Source: Haloarchaeobius sp. FL176 (GTDB lineage: Archaea; Halobacteriota; Halobacteria; Halobacteriales; Natrialbaceae). Taken from it: a stretch of 64,000 nt of DNA. Below the pieces are notes generated by a model. That model was given only the letters and a program-made list of their open reading frames with translations, was not told the origin of the DNA and made no database searches. Numbering within the stretch: the first letter of the stretch is position 1; every line of letters begins with the position of its first letter. The DNA is taken from positions 1 through 64,000 of the forward strand of contig NZ_JANJYH010000004.1 in NCBI RefSeq assembly GCF_024609245.1, read 5' to 3'. The translations under genes were made by a program, and so were the position numbers. This document shows positions 7,902-17,355 of this stretch, one piece after another.

Positions 7902-8456
7902 CTACAGCGGGAATCGCGCGACGGTCTCGTACTCCGGCCCATCGTCGGTCAACGTGCTCTCGGTCAGGCGGACCTCGTCGACGTGCATCGAGCCGACAGT
8001 GGGGTCCGTCTCGCGGACCAGCTCCTGTACCCGCTCCTTCCCGCCCGCGTGGCGCATCCGTCCGAGGGTGACGTGCGGTGTGAACGCGTGGTCCTCGGGC
8101 GAGAACCCGATGGCCGTCGTCTCGGCCTCGATGCCCTCGTGGAGCGTGACGAGGTCGTCGCCACCGTCACGGAGCCCGACCCAGACGACGTTGATGTAGT
8201 CGAGCGACGGGAAGACGCCGAGTCCCCCGAACGTCGCCTCGAACGGCTCGACGGCAGCGCGGTCGACGCCGGCGGCGACGGCATCCTCGACTCGCCCGCG
8301 GCGGGCCTCGCTCACCTCCCCGAGGAACTTGAGCGTGACGTGGACGCTCTGGGGGTCCGTCGGGTCCAGCCCGGAGACTCCGCCGAACCGCTCCTGCACC
8401 GAGGCCACGTCGTCGGCGAGGGCGTCGGGGAGGTCGACACTGACAAACAGTCGCAT
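7902..8456 (-). CDS. thpR: RNA 2',3'-cyclic phosphodiesterase (LigT/ThpR family)
   Basis: Two-histidine phosphoesterase that opens 2',3'-cyclic phosphates on RNA ends. The 184 residues contain both catalytic HxT motifs, HVTLKFLGEV (about residue 41) and HVTLGRM (about residue 127), and begin MRLFVSVDLPDAL, the typical N terminus. A second, more distant member of the same superfamily is at 23957-24457. The gene is divergent from the TPR gene. Confidence 0.92.
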   Translation of the reverse strand: MRLFVSVDLPDALADDVASVQERFGGVSGLDPTDPQSVHVTLKFLGEVSEARRGRVEDAVAAGVDRAAVEPFEATFGGLGVFPSLDYINVVWVGLRDGGDDLVTLHEGIEAETTAIGFSPEDHAFTPHVTLGRMRHAGGKERVQELVRETDPTVGSMHVDEVRLTESTLTDDGPEYETVARFPL

Positions 8457-8577
8457 AGGTCACCAGATGCCCGACTGCGACTTGAAACTATCTCCCGTTC
8501 AATCGCAAGCAGAGAGCGGGTTCTTACCCGGTCCGTACGTCGCAACCCTTACCCGTCCGGACCGCCAACCGCGGTGT

Positions 8578-9309
8578 ATGACTGACGAGGACCCAAAGCA
8601 CGAGTTCTCCGAGGGTCAGGGCTTCTCCGACCCGTACGAGGGCTTCGACCTCGACCCCCCAGAGCTGGGCGTCGACCCGAGCAAGGTCGACCCCGTCGAC
8701 TCCCGCGTCGTCACCGACATGCTCGACCGGGAGAGCCTCGACAGCGGCAACGTCGACGCCGACGCGCTCATCGACGTCGGCCTGAACTACATGGGCATCA
8801 ACCGCCACGAGCAGGCCGCCGACGCGTTCGAGCGCGCCGCGCGCTTCGCCGAAGACGAGCTCGTCGAGCAGGAGGGCTGGGTGAACAAAGGTGTCGCCCA
8901 CGCCGAGATGGAAGAGTGGGACGCCGCCATCGGCGCGTACCGGGAGGCGCTGCACATCGACGACGACTCGGAACACGCCGCCTCCGCCGAGACGAACCTC
9001 GCCTACGCACTGTGGGAGTCCGGCGACGTGTCCCGCGCGCTCGAACACGCGGAGCGGGCCGTCGAGCTCGACTCGCGGTTCGCACAGGCGTGGTACAACC
9101 GCGGCTTCTTCCTGCTCGAGCGCGGGCTGGCCGAGGACGCGCTGAACTGCCTCGACAACGCCATCCGCCTCGACATGCGGAACGCGGACGTGCTCGAGGA
9201 GAAGGCCCGCGCGCTGGAGGAGCTCGATAGACACCAGGAGGCCGAGGAGATCGCCGAGGAGGCCGAGGCCATCCGCCGGCAGCAGGAGGAGGAACTCGTC
9301 GACGGATGA
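8578..9309 (+). CDS. Tetratricopeptide repeat protein
   Basis: A 243-residue soluble acidic protein. After an N-terminal acidic region of about 60 residues come tandem TPR motifs, for example NYMGINRHEQAADAFERAARF, the segment around HAEMEEWDAAIGAYREAL, LAYALWESGDVSRALEHAERA and GFFLLERGLAEDALNCLDNAI. It is likely a protein-binding scaffold. The start is the ATG at 8578 (MTDEDPKHEF). It overlaps the next gene by 4 nt (ATGA), implying coupled expression with the DUF424 protein. Confidence 0.92.
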   Translation: MTDEDPKHEFSEGQGFSDPYEGFDLDPPELGVDPSKVDPVDSRVVTDMLDRESLDSGNVDADALIDVGLNYMGINRHEQAADAFERAARFAEDELVEQEGWVNKGVAHAEMEEWDAAIGAYREALHIDDDSEHAASAETNLAYALWESGDVSRALEHAERAVELDSRFAQAWYNRGFFLLERGLAEDALNCLDNAIRLDMRNADVLEEKARALEELDRHQEAEEIAEEAEAIRRQQEEELVDG

Positions 9310-9599
9310 TACTCAACGAGCGACGGACCGAGGAGGGACTGCTCGTCTCCGTCTGCGACCCGGACGTCCTCGGCGAGACGTTCGAGGACGGCGACCTCTC
9401 GCTGACCGTCTCCGAGGAGTTCTACGCCGGCGACGAGGTCGACGAGGACCAGGTCATCGACAGCCTGCACCGCGCCAGCGTCGCCAACATCGTCGGCGAG
9501 CGCTCGGTCACCGTCGCCATCGACGCCGGCATCGTCGAGGAGGCGAACGTGCTGACCATCGAGGACACGCTCCACGCACAGCTGCTCCGCCTCGGGTAG
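9306..9599 (+). CDS. DUF424 family protein
   Basis: A 97-residue protein matching the archaeal DUF424 family: it opens MILNERRTEEGLLVSVCDPDVLGETF, has the conserved FYAGDEVDE segment and an ANIVGERSV strand, and ends HAQLLRLG. Family function is unsettled; links to translation or RNA have been suggested from context. It is translationally coupled to the preceding TPR gene by a 4-nt overlap. Confidence 0.88.
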   Translation: MILNERRTEEGLLVSVCDPDVLGETFEDGDLSLTVSEEFYAGDEVDEDQVIDSLHRASVANIVGERSVTVAIDAGIVEEANVLTIEDTLHAQLLRLG

Positions 9600-9720
9600 C
9601 GCCGGCGTACCTGACCGCCGGTCGACCGCGGCAGCCGTGCCCCGCGAGAACGTCCCGCACAGCCGCGCAACGCGGGCCGCTAGAGGAAACGTTAACCCGG
9701 CCGGGCTGGTTGCTTGCGGC

Positions 9721-11304
9721 ATGAAGGTTCTCGTAACGGACCCCATCGCGGACGCGGGTCTGGACGTGTTCCGCGACGCGGGGCACGAGGTCGAGACGGC
9801 GTACGAGGTCTCCGGCGACGAACTGCTCTCGGCAGTGAGCGACGCGAACGCGCTCGTCGTCCGGTCTGGAACGGAGGTCACCGAGGAGGTGTTCGCGGCG
9901 GCCCCCGACCTCGTCATCGTCGGGCGGGCCGGCATCGGCGTCGACAACATCGACATCGACGCCGCCACCGAGCACGGCGTCATCGTCGCGAACGCGCCCG
10001 AGGGCAACGTCCGCGCGGCCGCCGAGCACACGGTCGCGATGGCCTTCGCCGCGGCGCGCTCCATCCCGCAGGCACACATCCGACTGAAGGGTGGGGAGTG
10101 GGCCAAGGGCGACTACCTCGGCACCGAGGTCAACGGCAAGACGCTCGGCGTCGTCGGCCTCGGTCGCGTCGGCCAGGAGGTCGCGAAGAAGTGCGGCTCG
10201 CTCGGGATGGACATCGTCGCGTTCGACCCGTACATCTCGGAGGACCGCGCCGACCAGCTCGGCGCCGAGCTCGTCGATCTCGACGGCTGTCTCGACCGCG
10301 CCGACTTCCTCACGGTCCACGTCCCACTGACCGAGGAGACGGCGGGCATGATCGGCGAAGAGGAGCTCGCCCAGCTCGAGGGTGGGTACGTCGTCAACTG
10401 CGCCCGCGGCGGCGTCGTCGACGAGCCGGCGCTGGCCGAGGCGGTCGAGGACGGCGTGCTCGCCGGCGCGGCGGTCGACGTGTTCGCCGACGAGCCCGTC
10501 AGCGAGGACAACCCGCTGCTCGGGGTCGACGACGTGGTCGTCACGCCCCACCTCGGGGCGAGCACCGAGGCCGCACAGGAGAACGTCGCGACCTCGACGG
10601 CCGAGCAGATCGTCGCCGCGTTCGCGGGCGAGCCCGTCATGAACGCGCTGAACGCGCCCTCCATCGACGAGACGGCGTTCCCGCGCGTCCAGCCCTACGT
10701 CGAACTCGCCGAGACCGCCGGCAAGGTCGCCGCACAGCTGCTCGACGACCGCATCTCGAACGTCGAGGTCGTCTACCAGGGCGACATCGCCGAGGAGGAC
10801 GTCGACTTCGTCACCGCCAGCGCGCTCAAGGGCGTGTTCGAGCCGCTCGAGTGGCAGGTCAACGCCGTCAACGCCCCGCGCATCGCCGAGGAGCGCGGCG
10901 TCGATGTCACCGAGTCGAAGACTCGCTCGGCCGAGGACTTCCAGAGCCTCGTCACGGTGAAAGTCGCCGACGGCGACCGCGAGGTCTCGGTCTGTGGTAC
11001 CCTGTTCGCGGGCGACGACCCGCGCATCGTCCGCGTCGACGGCTACCGCGTCGACGCCATCCCGCACGGGCGCATGGTCGTCGCGCGCAACGCGGACGAA
11101 CCGGGCGTCATCGGCCTCATCGGGAGCGTCATGGGCGACTACGGCGTGAACATCGCGGGGATGTTCAACGCCCGAGAGACCATCGGCGGCGAGGCGCTCA
11201 CCGTCTACAACGTCGACGGCGAGGTGCCCGAGGGAGCGATGGAGGAACTGCTCGGCGACGGGCGCATCATCGAGGTGCGCCAGATCGTCCTCGACGACGA
11301 CTGA
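9721..11304 (+). CDS. serA: D-3-phosphoglycerate dehydrogenase
   Basis: First step of serine synthesis, oxidising 3-phosphoglycerate with NAD. The 527-residue length is that of the long SerA type. The start gives MKVLVTDPIADAGLDVFRDAG. The NAD fold is at about residues 145-150 (GVVGLGRVGQEVA), the catalytic Arg, Glu and His lie in the NCARGGVVDEPAL and TPHLGAST regions, and the C terminus carries an intervening domain and an ACT domain (ARNADEPGVIGLIGSVMGDY), the usual serine-sensing module. A TTAA box about 30 nt before the ATG suits a leaderless transcript. Confidence 0.97.
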   Translation: MKVLVTDPIADAGLDVFRDAGHEVETAYEVSGDELLSAVSDANALVVRSGTEVTEEVFAAAPDLVIVGRAGIGVDNIDIDAATEHGVIVANAPEGNVRAAAEHTVAMAFAAARSIPQAHIRLKGGEWAKGDYLGTEVNGKTLGVVGLGRVGQEVAKKCGSLGMDIVAFDPYISEDRADQLGAELVDLDGCLDRADFLTVHVPLTEETAGMIGEEELAQLEGGYVVNCARGGVVDEPALAEAVEDGVLAGAAVDVFADEPVSEDNPLLGVDDVVVTPHLGASTEAAQENVATSTAEQIVAAFAGEPVMNALNAPSIDETAFPRVQPYVELAETAGKVAAQLLDDRISNVEVVYQGDIAEEDVDFVTASALKGVFEPLEWQVNAVNAPRIAEERGVDVTESKTRSAEDFQSLVTVKVADGDREVSVCGTLFAGDDPRIVRVDGYRVDAIPHGRMVVARNADEPGVIGLIGSVMGDYGVNIAGMFNARETIGGEALTVYNVDGEVPEGAMEELLGDGRIIEVRQIVLDDD

Positions 11305-11351
11305 GCGCGGCCGGAACGACACATCACCGCCTTCTTCCGACGACGACCCAC

Positions 11352-11630
11352 CTACAGCGACAGCGCGTGCCAGAGCCGGCCGACGAGCGTCCGCCCGCCG
11401 TCCGTCCGGAGCTCGCGGTCCTCGTCGGCGTCGCGGGCCGCGAGCGCGGTCTCGTACTGCTCCCGCAGCGCGTTCACCTGTGACTCGCGCGCTTCGAGGT
11501 CTCGTTCGAGGAGCGCGACCTGCGCACGCAACGCCGCGGGGTCGGTCGGCGTGTGGTCGGTGTCGCGCTTGTCGGTCGGTTCCTCCCCCGGCTGGGCCGA
11601 CGACGGGTCGGGTTGGGCGTTTCGGGACAC
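11352..11630 (-). CDS. Small haloarchaeal coiled-coil protein, unknown function
   Basis: A 92-residue acidic protein. From the GTG at 11630 it starts MSRNAQPDPSSAQPG; the middle is a predicted coiled coil (LRAQVALLERDLEARESQV), followed by a short basic end (GRTLVGRLWHALSL). The open frame extends further upstream, but that part is Pro/Arg-rich and unlike haloarchaeal protein. I believe similar proteins are common in haloarchaea but know of no function. It converges with serA. Confidence 0.65.
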   Translation of the reverse strand: MSRNAQPDPSSAQPGEEPTDKRDTDHTPTDPAALRAQVALLERDLEARESQVNALREQYETALAARDADEDRELRTDGGRTLVGRLWHALSL

Positions 11631-11718
11631 GGACGGTATGCTACGGTCACACACTACAAAAATCGGCGGCAGACTCCCGAACGACGGCCGTCTGACTGGC
11701 GGGTGAAAGTGGTCCCGT

Positions 11719-12978
11719 TCAGCTGCCGAGGTGGTCGAGAACGCCGGCGGTGTCGCCGGGCACCGGCTCGGGGTCGGCACCGGCCGCGGCGGCCGCGTCG
11801 GGGTCCTTCAGCAGGTGGCCCGTGGTCAGGCAGACGACGCGCTCGTCGGCGCTCACGTCGCCGCGTTCGCGGAGCTTCCGGAGGCCGGCGAGGCTGGCCG
11901 CCGAGGCGGGTTCGACGCCGATGCCCTCGCCCGCGAGGTCGCGCTGGGCCTGCGTGATGGCGTCGTCCTCGACGGCGACGGCGGTGCCGCCCGTCTCGCG
12001 GATGCCCGGCAGGGCCTTCGGCGCGTTGACCGGGTTGCCGATGCGGATGGCGGTCGCCACGGTCTCGACGTGGTCCCAGCGCCGGGTCTCGTCGTTGCCC
12101 TCCTCGACGGCCTCGACCATGGGGGCCGCGCCGGCGGCCTGCACGCCGGTCAGCTTCGGCACCTCGTCGCGGTCCATCGCGCCCGCCTGGACGAGTTCGC
12201 GGAAGCACTTGTACAGCGCCGCGGTGTTGCCGGCGTTGCCCACGGGCAGGACGATGCGGTCGGGGTACTCGCCGTAGTCCGCCTCGTGCGCCTCCAGTAT
12301 CTCCAGCCCGATGGTCTTCTGGCCCTCCAGCCGGAACGGGTTGAGCGAGTTGAGCAGGTACGCCTCCCCGCGCGACGCGAGGTCCTGCACGATGTCGAGG
12401 CAGGTGTCGAAGTTGCCATCGACCTCCAGGATGCGCGCGCCGTGGAGGCTCGCCTGGGCGACCTTCCCCGCGGCGACCTTCCCGGCCGGCAGCAGCACGA
12501 GCGTTTCCAGCCCGGCACGTGCGCCGTAGGCAGCCAGCGCGGCGGAGGTGTTGCCCGTCGAGGCGCAGGCGAGCCGACCGACGCCGAGCGCCTGGGCGGT
12601 CCGGACGCCGACGGTCATCCCGCGGTCCTTGAACGAGCCCGTGGGGTTCATCCCCTCGTGCTTGACCCGGAGGCTCTCGACGCCGACCTCCTCCTCGAGC
12701 CGGGGGACGCGGTGGAACTGGGTGTCGCCCTCGGGGAGGCTCACGCCCTCCTCGAACGGGAGCGCGGCCGCGTAGCGCCAGACGCCGCGACCGGAGAAGT
12801 CGTCCCAGGTCGGCAGGTCCTCGTAGCGGACCTCCAGCAGCGAACCGCAGTCACACGTGTAGCGGACGGACTCGAACGGCGCGTAGGCGTCGCTGCAGTC
12901 GATGCATTCGAGCCAGACGCCGTCGACGGCGGCCGGCGGTGCCGAGGGAGCCTCGGCCGAGAGCGAGAGCGAACTCAT
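11719..12978 (-). CDS. thrC: Threonine synthase
   Basis: PLP enzyme converting O-phosphohomoserine to threonine. The 419-residue protein has an N-terminal zinc-ribbon-like segment (CIDC near residue 23, CDCGSLLEV near 43), the PLP-lysine motif NPTGSFKDRGM at about 111-121, and the phosphate-binding glycines PVGNAGNT. The C-terminal end (CLTTGHLLKDPD) is also typical. A single gene on the minus strand; the next gene upstream is a TrmB-like regulator on the same strand. Confidence 0.96.
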   Translation of the reverse strand: MSSLSLSAEAPSAPPAAVDGVWLECIDCSDAYAPFESVRYTCDCGSLLEVRYEDLPTWDDFSGRGVWRYAAALPFEEGVSLPEGDTQFHRVPRLEEEVGVESLRVKHEGMNPTGSFKDRGMTVGVRTAQALGVGRLACASTGNTSAALAAYGARAGLETLVLLPAGKVAAGKVAQASLHGARILEVDGNFDTCLDIVQDLASRGEAYLLNSLNPFRLEGQKTIGLEILEAHEADYGEYPDRIVLPVGNAGNTAALYKCFRELVQAGAMDRDEVPKLTGVQAAGAAPMVEAVEEGNDETRRWDHVETVATAIRIGNPVNAPKALPGIRETGGTAVAVEDDAITQAQRDLAGEGIGVEPASAASLAGLRKLRERGDVSADERVVCLTTGHLLKDPDAAAAAGADPEPVPGDTAGVLDHLGS

Positions 12979-13046
12979 TATCGTGGGGTGGCGCTACGCG
13001 GGGAAAAAGACGCAGGTTCGTGCGAAGTGATGCCGAAGTCGCAGGC

Positions 13047-13427
13047 TCAGGCCTCGCCGTCGAACTCGTCGATGGCGCCGTGGACCTGCTCGGTCCACTC
13101 GTCGAGGGCCGCGTGGAGCATCTCCTTCGCCTCGGGCAGTTCGACGCCGGTGTACTGGTAGACGTAGCCGCCGGAGTCGAGGAGTCGACGCTCGCGCGCG
13201 ACGAGCCCGCGTTCGAGCAGCGTCGACAGCGACCGGTTGACGTTGCTGCGGTCGCGTTCGAGCTGGTTCGCCAGCTCCTCGACGGTGCTGCCGGGCTCGT
13301 CGAGCAGCAGCAGGTAGGTGCGTGTCTCGTGTTCGTGGATGCCGAAGACGCAGCTCATCACCTGGCGGAAGCCCGGCTCGGGCTGGTCGAGCAGGTCGCC
13401 GAGGTCACCGGGGGACGCGTCGCTCAT
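13047..13427 (-). CDS. TrmB-like winged-helix transcriptional regulator
   Basis: A 126-residue protein with a winged helix-turn-helix at about residues 35-90 (HETRTYLLLLDEPGSTVEEL, DRSNVNRSLSTLLERGLVAR), then a short wing ending SGGYVYQYTGV. It resembles the DNA-binding part of TrmB regulators without the sugar-binding domain, a form frequent in haloarchaea. It lies upstream of thrC on the same strand with a 68-nt gap; a role in controlling thrC is possible but unproven. Confidence 0.85.
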   Translation of the reverse strand: MSDASPGDLGDLLDQPEPGFRQVMSCVFGIHEHETRTYLLLLDEPGSTVEELANQLERDRSNVNRSLSTLLERGLVARERRLLDSGGYVYQYTGVELPEAKEMLHAALDEWTEQVHGAIDEFDGEA

Positions 13428-13476
13428 GAGCGAACGCAGGGCGGGTGTGACCTAAAGCCTACGCACCGCGACCGCA

Positions 13477-13722
13477 CTACTCCTCCCGCACTGGCACGTA
13501 GCCCTGGTTCTCGATGCACTCGCGCATCGCGGCCTCGGTCTCGTGCTTGTGGAGGGTCGTCGGCGTGTCACAGTAGAAGATCGTCCCGTCGTGTCTGAGC
13601 GTCACCTCGTGTTCCGACCCGAGCAGTTCGGTGACGACGCGGACGCGCCGTCCCTCCCGGAGCGCGGCGAGTATCTCGTCGGCCTCCAGTTCGCCGGCAC
13701 GGACGCGAAGCGGCTCTGTCAT
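13477..13722 (-). CDS. Conserved small haloarchaeal protein, unknown function
   Basis: An 81-residue acidic protein starting MTEPLRVRAGELEADEILAA. It looks like a single alpha/beta domain with a beta-strand-rich middle (VRVVTELLGSEHEVTLRHDG, TIFYCDTPTTLHKH) and a C-terminal helix (MRECIENQGYVPVREE). I recognise no catalytic motif. The start is the ATG at 13722; the open frame upstream is basic and unlikely. Confidence 0.72.
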   Translation of the reverse strand: MTEPLRVRAGELEADEILAALREGRRVRVVTELLGSEHEVTLRHDGTIFYCDTPTTLHKHETEAAMRECIENQGYVPVREE

Positions 13723-13969
13723 CCTGTCTAACTGCTCGCTTCGACACCTTCGCTCTTTTCCCTCGCGGCGGAGCGCGGGCAGCGGGCGGCGGGTTTGTTC
13801 GCCACGCTCGGTGACCGACGGCACGAAAATCGCGAGACGAGGCCCGGGCGACCGGCGGTCAACAATCCGGCGTCGAGCGGCGGTCGTCGACGCGCAGTCG
13901 CCGACCGTGGTGGTCCGGCTAGCCAGGGCACCGACAGTCAGACCTATTCTTTACCGGAGGTATCATACA

Positions 13970-13981
13970 ATAGATATATCT
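13970..13981 (+). promoter_or_regulatory. Probable TATA box of the zinc-ribbon gene
   Basis: The AT-rich string around GATATATC lies about 24-33 nt before the ATG at 14004, in an otherwise G+C-rich region. Confidence 0.5.
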
Positions 13982-14003
13982 GGATAGGCGGTCGAGCTAG
14001 CGT

Positions 14004-14186
14004 ATGGCACACTCACCGGAGCGTCCCGAACTGTACGTCTGTGGCGACTGCCAGATCGTGTACGCCGGGACCGTCGCTGAACACATGGAGAGCGGCGACC
14101 ACGTGTACGAATCGCCGACGGAGTGCGAGGTCTGTGGGGCGACCGACTTCGTCGAGAACAGCCAGTGGCCCCACCACCACGACTGA
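14004..14186 (+). CDS. Small zinc-ribbon protein
   Basis: A 60-residue protein with two cysteine pairs, CGDC at residues 13-16 and CEVCG near 43-47, which should bind one zinc, and a His-rich end (QWPHHHD). Such single zinc-ribbon microproteins are common in haloarchaea and have no settled function. It has its own TATA box and converges on argF with a 3-nt gap. Confidence 0.78.
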   Translation: MAHSPERPELYVCGDCQIVYAGTVAEHMESGDHVYESPTECEVCGATDFVENSQWPHHHD

Positions 14187-14189
14187 CGC

Positions 14190-15125
14190 CTACCCGACGA
14201 GCGTCGCGAGCAGCGCCTTCTGGGCGTGCATCCGGTTCTCGGCCTGCTGCCAGACGACCGAGCGGTCGCTCTCGATCGTCTCGTCGGTGATCTCCTGCCC
14301 ACGGACCGCGGGGAGACAGTGCATCACCTTCGCGTCGGTGCCGTCGAGCAGCGATTCGCTCACGATGAAGCCGTCGAAGTCGTCGACCTTGTCGTCGTCC
14401 TCGCCCATGCTCACCCAGACGTCGGTGTAGACGACGTCGGCGTCAGCGACGGCGGGCTCCGGGTCGGTCGTGACCGTGGGCGGTGTCCCGACCTCGGCTG
14501 CCGCCTCGAGCACCTCGTCGTCCAGTCCGTGTCCCTCGGGACAGGCGACGGTGAGGTCGATGCCGGCCATCGCACAGCCCACGGCGAAGGAGCTGGCGAC
14601 GTTGTTGCCGTCACCGACCCACGCCGCGGTAACGTCGTCGAAGTCGCCGAACAGCTCCTGGATTGTGAGCAGGTCGGCGAGCGTCTGGCACGGGTGCGCG
14701 TCGTCGGTCAGGCCGTTGACCACCGGCACCTCGGCGTAGGCCGCCAGCTCGGTCAGGTCGTCGTGGTCGAACACGCGAGCCATGATGGCGTCGACGTAGC
14801 CCGAGAGCGCACGGGCGGTGTCTTTCACCGGTTCGCCGCGGTCGAGCTGGGTGTCTTCCGGGCCGAGGAAGACCGCGTGGCCGCCGAGCTGTGTCATCCC
14901 CGTCTCGAAGGAGACGCGGGTGCGCGTCGACGGCTTCTCGAACAGCATCGCGAGGGTCTTGTCGCCGAGCTCGCCGTGGGGCTCGCCGTGTTCGACGGCG
15001 CTCTTGTACTCGGCCGCGAGGTCGAGCACCGACTGGAGCTCGGCCGCCGACAGGTCGTCGACGGTGAGGAAGTGCTTCGGTGGCTGTGCTGGGTTCGTTG
15101 CTGTCACGTCAGTGTGTGTGCTCAT
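14190..15125 (-). CDS. argF: Ornithine carbamoyltransferase
   Basis: Makes citrulline from ornithine and carbamoyl phosphate. The 311 residues include the carbamoyl-phosphate loop PSTRTRVSFETG (near residue 64), the VVNGLTDDAHPCQ motif near 139, and the ornithine-side MHCLPAVRGQEI near 273. The start ATG at 15125 overlaps the argE stop by 4 nt. It is the last gene of the lysW-argXCBDEF run, which fixes the operon's product as arginine rather than lysine. Confidence 0.97.
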   Translation of the reverse strand: MSTHTDVTATNPAQPPKHFLTVDDLSAAELQSVLDLAAEYKSAVEHGEPHGELGDKTLAMLFEKPSTRTRVSFETGMTQLGGHAVFLGPEDTQLDRGEPVKDTARALSGYVDAIMARVFDHDDLTELAAYAEVPVVNGLTDDAHPCQTLADLLTIQELFGDFDDVTAAWVGDGNNVASSFAVGCAMAGIDLTVACPEGHGLDDEVLEAAAEVGTPPTVTTDPEPAVADADVVYTDVWVSMGEDDDKVDDFDGFIVSESLLDGTDAKVMHCLPAVRGQEITDETIESDRSVVWQQAENRMHAQKALLATLVG

Positions 15126-16225
15126 TGCAGGTCGTCGCAGACGGTCTCGAGGACCGCGATTGCGCGGTCGTACTCGGGCAGTGCGAGGCGTTCGTCGGGC
15201 GCGTGGTCGAGGGCCGAGTCGCCCGGGCCGTAGGTGGCCATGGGGCAGTCCCACGCGCCGGCGAACAGGTTCACGTCGGCCGTTCCGGTCTTCTTGAGGA
15301 GGCGAGGGGAGCCCCCTCGCTCTCGGATACCGACGCGGAACGCTCGCCCGACCTCGCTGCGCGGGCTGTCGAGCACGGGCGGGATGGCGTCGCGCCACGC
15401 GACGGTGCCCGTGTCGAGTTCGGCCTCCGCCATCGTGCGTATCTCCTCGGCGCTGCTCCCCGGCGGGATGCGGAACTGCACGTCCACTGTCGTCGCCACG
15501 GAGAGCCCGTCGTCGGCGACGCCGCCGGTCACGTCCACCGGCTTGGCCGTCACCGACTCGAAGACGGCGTCGTCCGGGCTGTCGAATGCGGCCTCGACCC
15601 GATTCCACCACGACATCGCGTGCTGGATGGCGTTGGGCTCCGGGCGCGACGTGTGGCCCGCCTCCGTCTCGGCGCGGTAGGTCCCGGCGAGGAAGCCGCG
15701 GTACCCAAGCGTCAGGGCGTCCCAGCCCGAGGGCTCGCCGTTGACGACTGCGTCGGGAGCGTCGCGGTCGTCGACCAGATGGCGCGCGCCGCGGGAGTCG
15801 GTCTCCTCGCCGACGACGCCGACGAAGGAGACGCCCGTCCGCACCGCCGCGACGGCCATCGCACAGAGCGGGCCGGTCGCGTCGACGCTCCCCCGGCCCC
15901 GGAGGACGGCCGCATCCCGGGGTACCTCGTCACCGCCGCCCCAGGGAGCGGGCTCGTCGGTGTCGCCGGCTTCGGGGTGCTCGATGCCGACGGGCACGTC
16001 GCCCGGCACGGTGTCGATGTGGGAGGTCAGCAGGACCGCGTCGTCGCCCGGCGCGCGGACGTTGCCGACGTCGTCCAGCCACGCCTCGCGGCCGTGGTCC
16101 CGCAGGAAGTCGCGCAGGTGCTCGGCGGCCGCGCGCTCCTCGCCGGTCGGCGACGGGATGGCGACCATCGACTCGAGCAGGTCGCGTGCCTCGGCGTCCG
16201 AGACGGGCGTAGCTGCCTCGCTCAC
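15122..16225 (-). CDS. argE: [LysW]-ornithine/lysine hydrolase
   Basis: M20-family metallopeptidase that releases ornithine from the LysW carrier. The 367 residues show LLTSHIDTVPG (metal His/Asp, near 78), GRGSVDATGPLCAM (bridging Asp, near 111) and GVVGEETDSRGARH (catalytic Glu, near 139). Overlaps argD (stop-start ATGA) and argF. It could also act on LysW-lysine; only the arginine-specific argF next door points to ornithine here. Confidence 0.93.
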   Translation of the reverse strand: MSEAATPVSDAEARDLLESMVAIPSPTGEERAAAEHLRDFLRDHGREAWLDDVGNVRAPGDDAVLLTSHIDTVPGDVPVGIEHPEAGDTDEPAPWGGGDEVPRDAAVLRGRGSVDATGPLCAMAVAAVRTGVSFVGVVGEETDSRGARHLVDDRDAPDAVVNGEPSGWDALTLGYRGFLAGTYRAETEAGHTSRPEPNAIQHAMSWWNRVEAAFDSPDDAVFESVTAKPVDVTGGVADDGLSVATTVDVQFRIPPGSSAEEIRTMAEAELDTGTVAWRDAIPPVLDSPRSEVGRAFRVGIRERGGSPRLLKKTGTADVNLFAGAWDCPMATYGPGDSALDHAPDERLALPEYDRAIAVLETVCDDLQ

Positions 16226-17355
16226 GCCTCCATCACCTCCAGCGTGGCTTCGAGCGCCGTGGCGACCTCGTCGGCGTGCTCCCGGGTCATCGTCAGCGGC
16301 GGGAGCAGGCGCACGACCGTCCGACCAGCCGGCAGCGCGAGGATCTGGTGGTTCATCGCGAGGTCGCGCAGGACGCGGTTCGCGCCGCGCCCGACCTCGA
16401 TACCGACGAGCAGGCCCTCGCCGCGTACGTCCCGCACCGGCAGTTCGGAGAGGCGGTCGACGAGGTAGTCACCTACCTCGGCTGCCTGCCCGGGCAGGTC
16501 CGCGTCGACGATGGTGTCGAGCGTCGCCGTCGCCGCGGCGGAGACTGCGGGGCCACCGGAGAACGTCGAGCCGTGCGGCCCGGCGTCCTCGGCGACCCAG
16601 TCGGCACAGAGCGTCGCGCCCATGGGTAGGCCGTTCGCGAGCCCCTTCGCCGTCGTCACCACGTCAGGCGTGACGCCGGCGGCCTCGCAGGCCCAGAACG
16701 TGCCGGTGCGGCCGAGCCCGGTCTGGACCTCGTCGAAGACGAGTGCCGCGCCGTGGTCGCCGGTCGCCTCGCGGGCGGCCTGCAGGAACTCCGTCGTGCT
16801 GGGATTCACGCCGCCCTCGCCCTGCACGGGTTCGAGGATGACCGCGGCCGTCTCGTCGTCGACGGCCTCGCGGATGGCCGCGCTGTCGCCGTAGTCCACG
16901 AACTCCACGTCGTCGAGCAGCGGCTCGAACGGCGCGCGGTACTTTGGCTTCCACGTCGTCGACAGCGCGCCCATCGTCCGGCCGTGGAAGCCCCGCTTGG
17001 TGGCGACGAACTTCGTCCCGCCGGTAGCGCTCCGGGCGAACTTCAGCGCCGCCTCGTTCGCCTCGGTGCCGGAGTTACAGAGCCAGACGTTGTCCACGCC
17101 GGGCGGCGCGACCGACGCCAGCTTCTCGTACAGCTCGTCGCGGGCGCTCGTCGGGTACGAGCCCTGGACGTAGGTGAGGTCGGCGAGCTGTGACTGGGCC
17201 GCCTCGACGACGTCGGGGTGGCCGTGGCCGGCGGGCACGCAGGCGTAGCTCGCGCCCACGTCCAGGTACTCGGTGCCCGAGTCGTCGTAGAGGAACACGT
17301 CCTCCCCGCGCTCGATGGTGATGGGCTTGCGCGAGAAGACGAAATCGTTCGGCAT
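16222..17355 (-). CDS. argD: [LysW]-glutamate semialdehyde / acetylornithine aminotransferase
   Basis: PLP-dependent class III aminotransferase that converts the LysW-bound semialdehyde to LysW-ornithine. In 377 residues one sees NSGTEANEAALKFAR (near 89), the PLP-contact Asp in VFDEVQTGLGRTG (near 208) and the PLP lysine in TTAKGLANGLPMG (near 236). It begins immediately after argB's stop and overlaps argE by 4 nt. Confidence 0.95.
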   Translation of the reverse strand: MPNDFVFSRKPITIERGEDVFLYDDSGTEYLDVGASYACVPAGHGHPDVVEAAQSQLADLTYVQGSYPTSARDELYEKLASVAPPGVDNVWLCNSGTEANEAALKFARSATGGTKFVATKRGFHGRTMGALSTTWKPKYRAPFEPLLDDVEFVDYGDSAAIREAVDDETAAVILEPVQGEGGVNPSTTEFLQAAREATGDHGAALVFDEVQTGLGRTGTFWACEAAGVTPDVVTTAKGLANGLPMGATLCADWVAEDAGPHGSTFSGGPAVSAAATATLDTIVDADLPGQAAEVGDYLVDRLSELPVRDVRGEGLLVGIEVGRGANRVLRDLAMNHQILALPAGRTVVRLLPPLTMTREHADEVATALEATLEVMEA